DNA of 19,996 nucleotides from CAYLHB01 sp041908795 (GCA_041908795.1 JAYRER010000014.1:1-19996), one strand, 5' to 3'; shown: positions 1 to 6,392, numbered from the stretch's first letter. Numbers and translations are program-made. Notes: generated from the sequence alone by a model not told the origin.

Positions 1-42
1 AACGCGGTCGACGAGCGTCGTCGCCAGCAGTCGGCGGCCTGA
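1..42 (+). CDS. C-terminal end of an unidentified gene (partial)
   Basis: Frame 1 from the window start reads 13 codons ending SAA and a TGA stop at 40-42. The codons are strongly GC-rich, like the ExbD fragment that follows and unlike the rest of the window. Genes before exbD are often exbB or another exbD, but 13 residues (arginine/glutamine rich) are too few to assign it. It probably belongs to the foreign, proteobacterial-type part of the contig. Confidence 0.5.
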   Translation, partial: NAVDERRRQQSAA

Positions 43-75
43 GCAGGACAGCCGGAACACCACTGAGGATTCACC

Positions 76-240
76 ATGCGCAGCAAATGGCGAAAGCGGC
101 GACATGCCGAGACACCGGAAATGGACATCACCGCCTTCATGAACTTGATGGTGGTGCTGGTGCCGTTCCTGCTCATCACTGCGGTGTTCTCGCGGATGGC
201 GATCATCGAGCTGGACCTGCCGGCGGCATCCTCCGCGGTT
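76..240 (+). CDS. exbD: ExbD/TolR-family protein, N-terminal part only
   Basis: ExbD/TolR proteins are single-pass inner-membrane partners of ExbB/TolQ that couple proton-motive force to outer-membrane work. The ATG at 76 starts a basic cytoplasmic N-terminus, followed by the family signature PEMDITAFMNLMVVLVPFLL (about residues 15-34). This contains the membrane-embedded Asp (MD) needed for proton flow and one transmembrane helix. After the IIELDLPAA stretch that begins the periplasmic domain, the reading frame changes identity and ends with a GroEL tail, so the usual ~130-160 residue protein is not complete. The boundary given is approximate (about +/-15 nt). ExbD is not expected in a Patescibacterium, which lacks a classical outer membrane. 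The family call is secure, but its presence here is best explained by a chimeric join. Confidence 0.75.
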
Positions 241-315
241 GCCGAGGAGCCGGAAGAAAAACCGGCCCCTGCAGGTGGTCACGGAATGGGTGGCATGGGA
301 GGTATGGACTACTAG
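241..315 (+). CDS. groL: GroEL chaperonin, C-terminal tail only (partial)
   Basis: The last ~25 codons of the frame opened at 76 read VAEEPEEKPAPAGG and then GGMGGMDY followed by TAG. The Gly-Gly-Met repeat tail preceded by an acidic EEP-EEK-PAPAGG linker is the signature C-terminus of bacterial GroEL (Cpn60), the ring chaperonin. The tail projects into the folding cavity. Nothing else of GroEL is present because the sequence to its left is ExbD. The hairpin terminator at 356-380 fits the end of a groEL transcript. The tail belongs with the host genome, and the upstream ExbD part is the foreign portion. Confidence 0.75.
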   Translation, partial: AEEPEEKPAPAGGHGMGGMGGMDY

Positions 316-355
316 GACGAAAAAGTACGAAGCACAAAAAATCTAGTAACGAAAC

Positions 356-380
356 AATCGCCCCGAAGCTCGGGGCGATT
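356..380. terminator. Hairpin terminator between convergent groEL and the 397-999 gene
   Basis: AATCGCCCCGA / TCGGGGCGATT form an 11-bp stem with a 3-nt loop. The stem is followed by GCGGTTT on the plus strand and TGTTTCGTT on the minus strand. It lies between two convergent reading frames and could serve both. Confidence 0.7.
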
Positions 381-396
381 GCGGTTTATCGTGCTA

Positions 397-999
397 TCAC
401 TGTAGTTCAAATATTTCAAGCACATACTGAGGTGATACGGTGCTAGGGTTTAGCGTAGCCGCAGTCTGCATCGAAAGTTTGACATGATCCTTGAGTGAAA
501 GACTTTGTCCTGTCACACTGAGTGTGTACAAGCATCCCAATGCCGCCTCTCCTCCTGATCCAATCGCTTCAAACTGGTATGGTGTCTTTTTGACCATTCC
601 TGCAACATTTATAAAAAAGACGCCATGCTTGGTGCCAACCATTGTGTGTACTTCGTGACAATCCTTCCCATCTATTTTGGAAAGGAAACTATGAGTATGT
701 GCAATACCCATAATGAGCGGGACCACCTCAGCTACAAGGAGATCACACATACGTTCCGCAGTGTCTACTTCGTCGCTCGTCCTAATTTTCGGAAGTCCTT
801 TATAGAGTTCAAGAAGTAGTGCCTGTACTGGACGTCCGCGACCGGAACACGCAACCACGACATCGAGTCCACAGAGTTGGGTTAGTCGATGTTTTTTCAA
901 GTTTGCATCTGAATCATCATCGCCGGCACGCAGATCAGAAGCGACTATCAATCGGGTAGCGGATGCATCACGTTCAAGATACATAACAACGCATGTCAT
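397..999 (-). CDS. Proteasome/HslV-like Ntn-hydrolase candidate
   Basis: A 200-residue protein starting Met-Thr-Cys-Val-Val. Removal of Met would expose a Thr, the nucleophile of proteasome beta and HslV subunits. It is followed by a beta-strand pattern and LIVASDLRAG (about residues 17-26), matching the place of the conserved acidic residue (Asp17 in HslV), then a Lys-Lys pair at about 35-36 where the catalytic Lys33 sits. FEAIGSGGEAALGCL in the C-terminal half resembles the HslV/proteasome GSGG-A-A motif. Its length fits a beta-type subunit (HslV ~175, Anbu ~240). The start is supported by GGAGG about 10 nt upstream. No HslU, Mpa/ARC or alpha subunit is nearby. The fold and nucleophile are inferred from pattern, not from a search, so peptidase activity is unproven. 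An Anbu-like relative is the main alternative. Confidence 0.5.
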   Translation of the reverse strand: MTCVVMYLERDASATRLIVASDLRAGDDDSDANLKKHRLTQLCGLDVVVACSGRGRPVQALLLELYKGLPKIRTSDEVDTAERMCDLLVAEVVPLIMGIAHTHSFLSKIDGKDCHEVHTMVGTKHGVFFINVAGMVKKTPYQFEAIGSGGEAALGCLYTLSVTGQSLSLKDHVKLSMQTAATLNPSTVSPQYVLEIFELQ

Positions 1000-1068
1000 G
1001 ATGACTTCCTCCAGATTATTTACTCCGAACGCATACCAGCACTGTTCTCAGGAAGTATCCACGTGGGA

Positions 1069-1111
1069 CACACCACACAACCCCGAGTAGTGCTCGGGGT
1101 TGTGTGGTGTG
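1069..1111. terminator. Long perfect hairpin between the 397-999 and 1136-1474 genes
   Basis: A 19-bp perfect stem (1069-1087 paired with 1093-1111) with a TAGTG loop. The GC-rich core CCCCGAG/CTCGGGG closes the loop. It lies just downstream of the minus-strand zinc-ribbon gene and likely ends its transcript, although no strong U-tract follows on either strand. Confidence 0.6.
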
Positions 1112-1135
1112 AAGGTTTCTCTTCAATGACCTGAA

Positions 1136-1474
1136 TTACCACCTCCTCTCATCCTGCGCGGGGCGGGAAGCGCGGTGGCAGTCACTGCAACGGACCGGAC
1201 GGTCAGCGCGCGGCTCGAAGGGAAGTTGAGTGATCTCCTTCCCGCAGTCTGCGCATGACCAGCTGCCGGTCACCATCGGGCGAGGGCCGCGATCACTGTT
1301 TCGTGCAGGTCGCTCGGGGCGGCTTGCGCGGAAGCAATCACGACACTTAAGTGTGGAGGCTTGATCCTCGCGAGGCGAGAATGGGAGCTCCGTAATCTCT
1401 TTACCACAATCCGAACATGTCCAGGAACCCTGAACCATCGGCTTGCGAGCAAAATTGTCTGTGCCGTAGGGCAT
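1136..1474 (-). CDS. Tandem CxxC-x(18-20)-CxxC zinc-ribbon protein
   Basis: This small basic protein (112 residues from ATG at 1474, 114 from GTG at 1480) consists of two copies of one zinc-binding unit. Each copy reads PMV-GSW-C-DCGKEIT-LPF, a spacer, C-DC-RASRP. The first has CSDC and CRDC separated by 20 residues, the second CADC and CSDC separated by 18. This matches the proposed zinc-ribbon family named for its CxxC-x17-CxxC spacing (PF13451-like). Each unit should bind one Zn. The family is often linked to nucleic-acid binding, but its function is unknown. A consensus-like promoter lies at 1574-1602 on the same strand, giving a leader of ~90 nt. The hairpin at 1069-1111 follows. The internal duplication with ~10 arginines between the fingers is the main oddity. 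Confidence 0.8.
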   Translation of the reverse strand: MPYGTDNFARKPMVQGSWTCSDCGKEITELPFSPREDQASTLKCRDCFRASRPERPARNSDRGPRPMVTGSWSCADCGKEITQLPFEPRADRPVRCSDCHRASRPAQDERRW

Positions 1475-1573
1475 GTACACTATGTTAGCTACTTATAAAC
1501 AAACCGTAGACTACCAAGCGTACTGGCGAGGACGACGTCCCCGTGAGACCAACGGCCTGTCTAACGTCTCTTT

Positions 1574-1602
1574 ATTATACACCGCATAGTTGGTCAAGTC
1601 AA
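1574..1602 (-). promoter_or_regulatory. Sigma70-type promoter for the zinc-ribbon gene
   Basis: On the minus strand TTGACT (1602-1597), a 17-nt spacer and TATAAT (1579-1574) give an almost perfect vegetative promoter. Transcription would start near 1567 and run into the 1136-1474 gene after a leader of ~90 nt. Confidence 0.75.
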
Positions 1603-1657
1603 CAGGTTTATGTGGGTGCGGTGTGGGTAGTGCGGTGTACACGCGCCCAACAATGCA

Positions 1658-1666
1658 TGGTATAGT
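1658..1666 (+). promoter_or_regulatory. Extended -10 promoter for the lemA cluster
   Basis: TGGTATAGT is an extended -10 element (TGnTATAGT) 29 nt before the lemA ATG. No convincing -35 is seen. It would drive the tightly packed lemA-Nudix-membrane-htpX cluster. Confidence 0.5.
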
Positions 1667-1695
1667 GAAGAAAATTACCAGCACCACTTTAAACC

Positions 1696-2286
1696 ATGTC
1701 AATCACACTACTAGTCATTCTGGGAGTCATTGCACTCGCCGCATTTTGGGCAATAGGCATGTACAACCATTTTGTGCGCCTCGTAAATCGCACGAAAGAA
1801 GCGTGGGCGGATATTGACGTTCAGCTCAAACGTCGGTTCGATCTGATTCCGAACCTTGTGGAGACCGTGAAGGGATATGCGAGTCACGAGAGGGAGACTT
1901 TTGATGCGGTTACCGAGGCGCGTGCGAAGGCGACGAGTCTCACCATAGACCCAAAGAACGTCACCGTGGAACAAATCAAAGCGTTTGAAGCGGCGGACCT
2001 TGGGCTCACCCAAGCACTCGGGAAACTCCTTGCGGTAGCTGAAAATTACCCGGATCTCAAAGCGAACACCAACTTCTTGGAGCTTCAGCGCGAGCTCTCC
2101 GACACGGAAAATAAGATCCAGGCCGCACGGCGTTTCTACAACGGCAACGTCCGCGACCTCAACACTGCACTCGAACAGTTTCCGGGAAATGTTATCGGTA
2201 ACATGTTCAATTTCTCCAAAATGGAGTTTTTCGAACTTGAGGAGAAGGACGCCGCGGCTCGCGAGCCGGTACCGGTGAAGTTTTAG
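1696..2286 (+). CDS. lemA: LemA family protein
   Basis: This 196-residue protein is the usual LemA length. It has one N-terminal transmembrane helix (about residues 3-24) followed by the family-defining cytoplasmic part: YN-FVRL-NR-KEAWADIDVQL and RRFDLIPNLVETVKGYASHE, then a helical bundle. FYNGNVRDLNT and FPGNVIGNMF near the C-terminus are also standard. LemA proteins are membrane-anchored helical bundles of unclear biochemical role, commonly encoded beside HtpX-type proteases. Here htpX is three genes downstream in the same orientation, which supports a membrane-quality-control unit. The next gene starts 2 nt after the stop. Confidence 0.95.
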   Translation: MSITLLVILGVIALAAFWAIGMYNHFVRLVNRTKEAWADIDVQLKRRFDLIPNLVETVKGYASHERETFDAVTEARAKATSLTIDPKNVTVEQIKAFEAADLGLTQALGKLLAVAENYPDLKANTNFLELQRELSDTENKIQAARRFYNGNVRDLNTALEQFPGNVIGNMFNFSKMEFFELEEKDAAAREPVPVKF

Positions 2287-2287
2287 T

Positions 2288-2791
2288 ATGGATGCCGTAC
2301 TTCCGGCTGTCATGACCGAACACTTCCGCATCGCAACAACGGGTATTGTATGGCGAGCGAATGGAGGTGTGCGTAGCTACCTCATCACTAAACGGGCTCC
2401 TTCTCGGAAAATTTTTCCAAACAAGTGGACCGTACCGGGTGGAGGCCTACAGAAAGATGATTTTGCACAACTTCCCCCTACATATCCTGGTCAGTGGTAT
2501 GGAGTGGTCGAGAATGCGCTCATTCGTGAAATACGAGAAGAAGTTGATCTCGAGGTTGATGACGTTCGTTTTCTTCTCGATCTTGCGGCGATCCGCGATG
2601 ACGGTTCACTCTCTCTCATCTTGAGTTACTATGCCCGATACCTTTCGGGCGAGGTATCGCTCAATGATGAGAGTACCGACTTCGCATGGATTACCGCGAG
2701 TGAGGTATCCGCATACGACCTCATCCCCGGCATAGCCGAGGAGATAGTGCAGGTAGATGTATTGTTGTCTACCACTACGCATGGAGCATGA
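2288..2791 (+). CDS. Nudix hydrolase with an enlarged Nudix loop
   Basis: A 167-residue protein that should hydrolyse a nucleoside diphosphate linked to another moiety. The beta strand KWTVPGGGL is followed, after an insertion, by ENALIREIREEVDLEV, which carries the REUxEE core of the Nudix box that binds Mg2+. The Gly in the usual EE-x-GU is Asp here. About 15 extra residues (KDDFAQLPPTYPGQWYG) separate PGGG from the helix, more than in the standard G-x5-E-x7-REUxEE box. The substrate cannot be told from sequence. ATG at 2288 is 1 nt after the lemA stop; ATG at 2312 is an alternative. The 3' end overlaps the next start by 11 nt, so the genes are probably cotranscribed and translationally coupled. 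Confidence 0.85.
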   Translation: MDAVLPAVMTEHFRIATTGIVWRANGGVRSYLITKRAPSRKIFPNKWTVPGGGLQKDDFAQLPPTYPGQWYGVVENALIREIREEVDLEVDDVRFLLDLAAIRDDGSLSLILSYYARYLSGEVSLNDESTDFAWITASEVSAYDLIPGIAEEIVQVDVLLSTTTHGA

Positions 2792-3275
2792 GCTTCAAAA
2801 AAAATTGGATGTGCGCTTGCGTCGCAGTGAGGTACCCCTCCCTGTGACTGCGCGTATTGATGCGCACGCGGAAGTGTTACGTTCGCAAGTGCGCAAGGAG
2901 CAGTCACGCATCTTGCGGCGTTTCGTAGTGCACGGCGTGGTGTTTGTGGTGAGTTTTGTGTTCACCACCGGCGCGGCGACGCTCGGTATTCTTCTGTGGG
3001 TTGACCCGCAGAATATCGGGGCACTTGTCGCTGTCGGGGTGATCGGCTCACTCATTTTTGTTGCTACGTTCGCGAGTGTGCGGCTCGTTGTACTTCATGG
3101 ACTACTGAATGACTATGAGCCGGACGAAGACCCGGGTGTGGAGCACCACGTGGGCAAGAGTATCGCATACGCCCTTCTTGCGCTCGTACTTGCGATGCTC
3201 CTCACTGGGCTTATAATTCAAACGGCGAGCGCGGCCCGAAGCGAGATCATGGGCACTTCCGAACATGCCACCTAA
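2781..3275 (+). CDS. Three-helix membrane protein of unknown function
   Basis: The ATG at 2781 (MEHELQKKLDV) is preferred because it keeps the overlap with the Nudix gene to 11 nt; an upstream in-frame ATG at 2757 adds eight residues. The product is 164 residues. A charged N-terminal segment of ~50 residues rich in Arg and Glu is followed by two hydrophobic helices (FVVHGVVFVVSFVFTTGAA and VAVGVIGSLIFVATFASV). An acidic loop (NDYEPDEDPG) and a third helix (YALLALVLAMLLTGLI) come next. I do not recognise the family. Its place between a Nudix enzyme and htpX, with 2 nt before the htpX ATG, suggests it belongs to the same lemA/htpX membrane unit. Confidence 0.75.
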   Translation: MEHELQKKLDVRLRRSEVPLPVTARIDAHAEVLRSQVRKEQSRILRRFVVHGVVFVVSFVFTTGAATLGILLWVDPQNIGALVAVGVIGSLIFVATFASVRLVVLHGLLNDYEPDEDPGVEHHVGKSIAYALLALVLAMLLTGLIIQTASAARSEIMGTSEHAT

Positions 3276-3277
3276 CC

Positions 3278-4174
3278 ATGGCCACCCTCTACACCCACTA
3301 CGACAGCAATATTCGTAAGACTTGGTTTTTGATGACCGGTTTTTTCATTGTGGTCATTGCCATAGGGTGGGGGGTGAGCTACGTCTACAGTGACCCTGTA
3401 TTCGTAGTCTTTGCTACGGTGTTTGCGCTTTTCATGAACGTGACGAGTTACTGGTTTTCCGACTCGATAGTGGTACGCATGAGTCATGCTCGACCTGCGG
3501 ATCCTGAACGCTATCGCGAGGAGCATCGCCTCCTCGAGAACCTCGCGATTACCGCAGGGCTCCCGAAGCCGCGTCTCTACGTCATAGATGACCCCGCACC
3601 CAATGCATTCGCGACAGGTCGCAACCCTGAGCACGCGGTCGTAGCGGTCACGACGGGCCTCCTCTCAATTCTCGATAAGACGGAGCTTGAGGGAGTGCTC
3701 GCACACGAGCTCTCCCACGTGGGGAACCGTGACATCCTCGTCTCGACAGTCGCAGTGGTACTTGTGGGGTTTGTCGCTGTACTGTCGGACTTTCTCCTGC
3801 GGTTTGGCGGATGGGGAGGGGGGCGTGACCGCAAGCTCACGGGCCCGCTCTTCGTGCTGGTGATTGTTGCGGCAATTCTCGCACCCATTGCCGCTCGCCT
3901 CATTCACTTTGCGATTAGTCGGAAGCGAGAGTTTTTAGCGGACGCCTCTGGCGCACTCCTCACGCGCTACCCCGAGGGCCTCGCTCGTGCACTTGAGAAA
4001 ATAAGCGTATACGGCAAACCCATGAATCATGCGTCCCACGCGAGCGCGCACCTGTTTATCGCAAACCCTTTCGGGCCAAATGGTGGAGGTTTGAGTTCGT
4101 TCATTAGCCGCATGTTTTCCACACATCCTCCGGTCGAGGAGCGCGTTGCGGCATTGCGTGGAACACAGGAGTAG
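3278..4174 (+). CDS. htpX: HtpX-like M48 membrane metalloprotease
   Basis: This 298-residue zinc endopeptidase is expected to degrade damaged membrane proteins from the cytoplasmic side. Two helices lie at about residues 14-37 and 40-61. The catalytic motif H143-E-L-S-H147 follows in VLAHELSHVGNRD. Two more helices lie near 153-176 and 189-213. The third zinc ligand is E218 in KREFLADASGA. NAFATGRNP (about 109-117) is also characteristic of HtpX. The length equals that of typical HtpX. The gene ends the lemA cluster, with no terminator immediately after it. The catalytic set is complete, so the enzyme should be active. Confidence 0.96.
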   Translation: MATLYTHYDSNIRKTWFLMTGFFIVVIAIGWGVSYVYSDPVFVVFATVFALFMNVTSYWFSDSIVVRMSHARPADPERYREEHRLLENLAITAGLPKPRLYVIDDPAPNAFATGRNPEHAVVAVTTGLLSILDKTELEGVLAHELSHVGNRDILVSTVAVVLVGFVAVLSDFLLRFGGWGGGRDRKLTGPLFVLVIVAAILAPIAARLIHFAISRKREFLADASGALLTRYPEGLARALEKISVYGKPMNHASHASAHLFIANPFGPNGGGLSSFISRMFSTHPPVEERVAALRGTQE

Positions 4175-4193
4175 GGTATAACCAGTTCTGAGT

Positions 4194-4502
4194 TTGTTCT
4201 TGGAAGGCAGTAATTTGTGCACTAGAGTCGTTAATCGTAAGAGGCAACGAGAATCCCACGGACCAGATCCTGTGCCAGTGAAAAAAGCGTTGATTCTTCC
4301 TTCACTGTCTCTGACAGGTAACGACGAGGGACAGAATCTCAGTGAATCCCACGAACATAGTTCCACGACAGAGGAGGGCATGATCCTAGCGATCACTTTG
4401 GGATGTTCAAAGAATAGAAAACCTTCCTCTAAGAGAAGAGGTAAGTCGCAATTAGAAATTGCAAGCGATGTGGCGCGCTTGCATGGAAAATATATAAGGT
4501 AG
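4194..4502 (+). CDS. Doubtful 102-residue ORF after htpX
   Basis: An open frame of 102 codons that reads as a polar, Ser/Lys/Arg-rich chain (RKRQRESHG, SSKRRGKSQ) with no recognisable domain, signal peptide or membrane segment. It has no good ribosome binding site or -10 box at the ATG. The same stretch contains several small inverted repeats, for example CTGTC-TCT-GACAG near 4303-4321, so it may be an untranslated or RNA-coding region instead. It lies between htpX and the terminator at 4501-4565. Confidence 0.2.
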   Translation: MFLEGSNLCTRVVNRKRQRESHGPDPVPVKKALILPSLSLTGNDEGQNLSESHEHSSTTEEGMILAITLGCSKNRKPSSKRRGKSQLEIASDVARLHGKYIR

Positions 4503-4565
4503 CCCGCAGGGATAAGTGGAAAACGACAGGACGATGACCCTGTCGTTCTGTTCGTTTTGTGGGCT
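4501..4565 (+). terminator. Two-tier hairpin terminator before tRNA-Ser
   Basis: An inner stem AACGACAGG/CCTGTCGTT (4522-4530 with 4539-4547) is followed by CTGTTCGTTTTG. An outer stem AGCCCGCA/TGTGGGCT (4501-4508 with 4558-4565, one G-U pair) encloses it. It most likely ends the htpX transcript. The 4175-4500 stretch before it holds no gene that I can support. Confidence 0.55.
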
Positions 4566-4611
4566 CTGCAAAAATTGTATTTTCTGGTACTATGATGCAC
4601 GTGTTTCGCGT

Positions 4612-4696
4612 GGAGGGTTCGCATAGTGGTCGAGTGCGCTCGCTTGGAAAGCGAGTAGGGGGCAACTCCTCATGAGTTCGAATCTCATACCCTCCG
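4612..4696 (+). tRNA. tRNA-Ser (anticodon GGA)
   Basis: The acceptor strand GGAGGGT (4612-4618) pairs with ACCCTCC (4689-4695), with G as discriminator. The D-arm contains TAGTGGTCGAG. The anticodon stem CTCGC/GCGAG encloses the loop TTGGAAA with anticodon GGA (reads UCC/UCU serine codons). A long variable arm (GGGG-CAA-CTCC type) identifies a class II tRNA, and the T-loop TTCGAAT is enclosed by ATGAG/CTCAT. No CCA is encoded (GCA follows), so CCA must be added post-transcriptionally. An extended -10 element TGGTACTAT at 4585-4593 lies upstream. An accessory island begins 140 nt downstream. Confidence 0.95.
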
Positions 4697-4770
4697 CATT
4701 GACAACCTGTTAGTTTTGTGTTCCCACGAGCCTAACGAAAAGCTGTGACCCACAAAGCTAAAGGTTGTAC

Positions 4771-4800
4771 AAAAAAGAGCCCCTCATGTCGCTCTTTTTT
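4771..4800 (+). terminator. Rho-independent terminator after tRNA-Ser
   Basis: AAAAAAGAGC (4771-4780) and GCTCTTTTTT (4791-4800) form a 10-bp stem ending in a six-T run, the classic intrinsic terminator shape. It closes the tRNA-Ser transcription unit. Confidence 0.85.
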
Positions 4801-4838
4801 GTTGACTACTGAATACATTTCAACGAAGGTTTGGGTGT

Positions 4839-5298
4839 ATGAACAATATAAATGAGAGGTCTATGGAAGACGCGACCTCTACAAATAAACCGCTTCCCCT
4901 TATCAAGTACTGTCTCTATGCGAGAAAGTCTACGGAAACAGAAGAAAGACAAGCTCTTTCCATCGATTCGCAGATTAAAGAGATGAAAGCAATTGCCGAG
5001 AGAGCTAATCTCCAAATAGTAGCCATTCGAATGGAAGCTCACTCTGCTAAGGATTCTGGTCAGCGTCCTGCTTTCAATAAAATTATCGAGGAGATTAAAG
5101 ACAAGAAGTACAACGCAATACTTACGTAGCAACCAGATCGCCTGAGCAGAAACGCTGGCGATCTAGGACGGCTTGTTGATCTGATGGACAAACAATCGTT
5201 ATTAGAAATTCGCACCTGTAACCAGATATTTACAAATTCACCCAACGAAAAGTTCTTACTCATTATTCTTGGTTCTCAAGCAAAACTTGAGAACGACA
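4839..5298 (+). pseudogene. Large serine recombinase, N-terminal remnant with nonsense codon
   Basis: Serine recombinases of this type integrate or excise mobile DNA. The resolvase-like start is clear: CLYARKSTETEERQALSIDS, with the nucleophile Ser in the YARKS context, and SAKDSGQRPAF. The frame meets TAG at 5127-5129, exactly where homologues have the aromatic residue before QPDRLSRN. After that codon the same frame continues with QPDRLSRNAGDLGRLVDLMD and EKFLLIILGSQAKLEND, up to the insertion-sequence end at 5299. The gene is therefore broken twice, by a nonsense codon (TGG to TAG is the simplest path) and by loss of everything past ~residue 150 of a usual ~450-550. ATG at 4863, behind GAGAGG, is an alternative start. 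It probably came in with the island. Confidence 0.85.
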
Positions 5299-5346
5299 TG
5301 AAAGGTACCCCTTTCATTGCACACTCTTCTCTACATCTTTGATTGT
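5298..5346 (+). repeat. 49-bp inverted repeat, left copy (IS tip)
   Basis: This stretch is identical in reverse complement to 7753-7801. It is the orfB-side tip of the intact IS, beginning ATGAAAGGTACCCCTTTCAT (itself a near-palindrome). Confidence 0.95.
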
Positions 5347-6138
5347 AATGAATTTGTGCCGTGCAGCAAACTCCTTCGGCGACATGAGAAGTGCGGTGTG
5401 GATGCGTGAGTGGTTGTACACGTAGATCGTCTGGTATATCTCGTACACCAACTCACCCAAGGCGGCAAATCGTTCAGAGTCACCCAGGTCAACTTTGAAC
5501 TTTCCATAGAAGGACTCCTGATACCCGTTCTCCCACGGACAGCCGGGTTTTGAGCGGGATATCTGTACGCCAAGTGATGAGAGAATGTTCACAAAGTCCT
5601 CTGCATCATATTCACTCCCGTTATCTGAGTGGAAGATTGCAGGGCGTGGTGCATACTGCACCGCCGAAAGCAGTGCATTGACCGTGAGAAACCGACTGTG
5701 ATTCGTGAGAACACTGAACCCAACAATAGACCGAGTGAACAGGTCCATCACGGTGGCAAGGTACACCCACTTGTCCTTGAATGATATGTGGGTGAAGTCG
5801 GCAACCCAGATGTGATGTTCATACTCCGGATGATACACGAGCAGCAGGTTTGGGTAGATTGCCGACTTCTCTCTTGGTTTGTGCCATTTCTTGCATCTCC
5901 GTCGGTATGGTTTGAGTCCAAACAGGTGCATCACTCGAAGTACACGCTTTTTGTTGACCGAGAGGTGTATGGCAAGCCGTTTGTGACCGTACGAGGGGTG
6001 TACCCGCAGCACTTCCTCAATCCGTACCTTGAGTATCCAGTCACGTTCGGGCATCTTGGGATGGTAGTACATACTCCGTCGTGAGATACCCATTTTTGTT
6101 GCAAGCACCATCTTTGGTGTTGCGCTTCCCCCGGTCAT
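5314..6138 (-). CDS. IS3-family transposase OrfB (DDE integrase core)
   Basis: A 274-residue catalytic subunit that cuts and joins the element ends. The N-terminal part (VHPSYGHKRLAIHL) is the usual HTH_21-like region. The RNase H-fold core carries D114 (WVADFTH), D172 (FHSDNGSEY) and E208 (ENGYQESFYGK), giving the D,D(35)E spacing of IS3 elements. The C-terminal VYNHSRIHTALLMSPKEFA is the standard tail. The ATG overlaps the orfA stop (ATGA) in the -1 frame, so the active transposase is expected as an OrfAB fusion made by frameshifting. All catalytic residues are present, so the element may still be active. The last 11 codons lie inside the terminal repeat region. Confidence 0.95.
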   Translation of the reverse strand: MTGGSATPKMVLATKMGISRRSMYYHPKMPERDWILKVRIEEVLRVHPSYGHKRLAIHLSVNKKRVLRVMHLFGLKPYRRRCKKWHKPREKSAIYPNLLLVYHPEYEHHIWVADFTHISFKDKWVYLATVMDLFTRSIVGFSVLTNHSRFLTVNALLSAVQYAPRPAIFHSDNGSEYDAEDFVNILSSLGVQISRSKPGCPWENGYQESFYGKFKVDLGDSERFAALGELVYEIYQTIYVYNHSRIHTALLMSPKEFAARHKFITIKDVEKSVQ

Positions 6139-6392
6139 TTCTTTTTTTGGGTTTCAGATAGTTTGAGGGTAATCTCCCCCACAAGCTCTTTGAGTATCGA
6201 GTTCTCCCTGCGGAGCTTGGCAATCTCGAGTACCGTGGGACCACCTTCCGCTTTCTTTCCAAGCCAGGTGTATATAGTGGCTTCACTGACAGCGTGATCT
6301 TTTGCTGCCTGTGCGACTGGCACGCCGTCGTTTTTGACGCGGTTGATACTCTGCGCCTTGAGGTCGGGCGCGATGCGGTATGACTTTTTCAT
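6135..6392 (-). CDS. IS3-family OrfA (HTH, terminal-repeat binding)
   Basis: An 85-residue protein with a helix-turn-helix (about residues 14-45, VAQAAKDHAVSEATIYTWL) and a leucine-zipper-like helix (LEIAKLRRENSILKELVGEI) that mediates OrfA/OrfAB multimerisation. It should bind the IS ends and regulate transposition. It ends in QKKK with the TGA overlapping the orfB ATG. The slippery heptamer A-AAA-AAG (6147-6141) is two codons before the stop. Confidence 0.93.
   Translation of the reverse strand: MKKSYRIAPDLKAQSINRVKNDGVPVAQAAKDHAVSEATIYTWLGKKAEGGPTVLEIAKLRRENSILKELVGEITLKLSETQKKK
6141..6147 (-). promoter_or_regulatory. Programmed -1 frameshift site A-AAA-AAG
   Basis: In the orfA frame the codons CAA AAA AAG AAA TGA contain the heptamer A-AAA-AAG in the correct phase for -1 slippage. 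Slipping leads into GAA ATG ACC, the orfB frame, producing the OrfAB fusion typical of IS3 elements. Confidence 0.8.

Noticed and set aside
1711..2331. 206-codon minus-strand ORF opposite lemA
   Set aside because: Antisense to a well-conserved gene, with no recognisable motif.
3935..4624. 229-codon minus-strand ORF overlapping htpX
   Set aside because: It runs antisense to the catalytic part of htpX, is Cys/Arg-rich with no domain, and crosses the terminator and the edge of tRNA-Ser.
5127..5129. TAG as a recoded sense codon
   Set aside because: Other genes here (lemA, htpX, gyrA) end in TAG, and the recombinase is also truncated, so a nonsense mutation is simpler.
4903..5132. Antisense ORF opposite the serine recombinase
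   Set aside because: The plus strand shows clear recombinase motifs; the minus frame has none.
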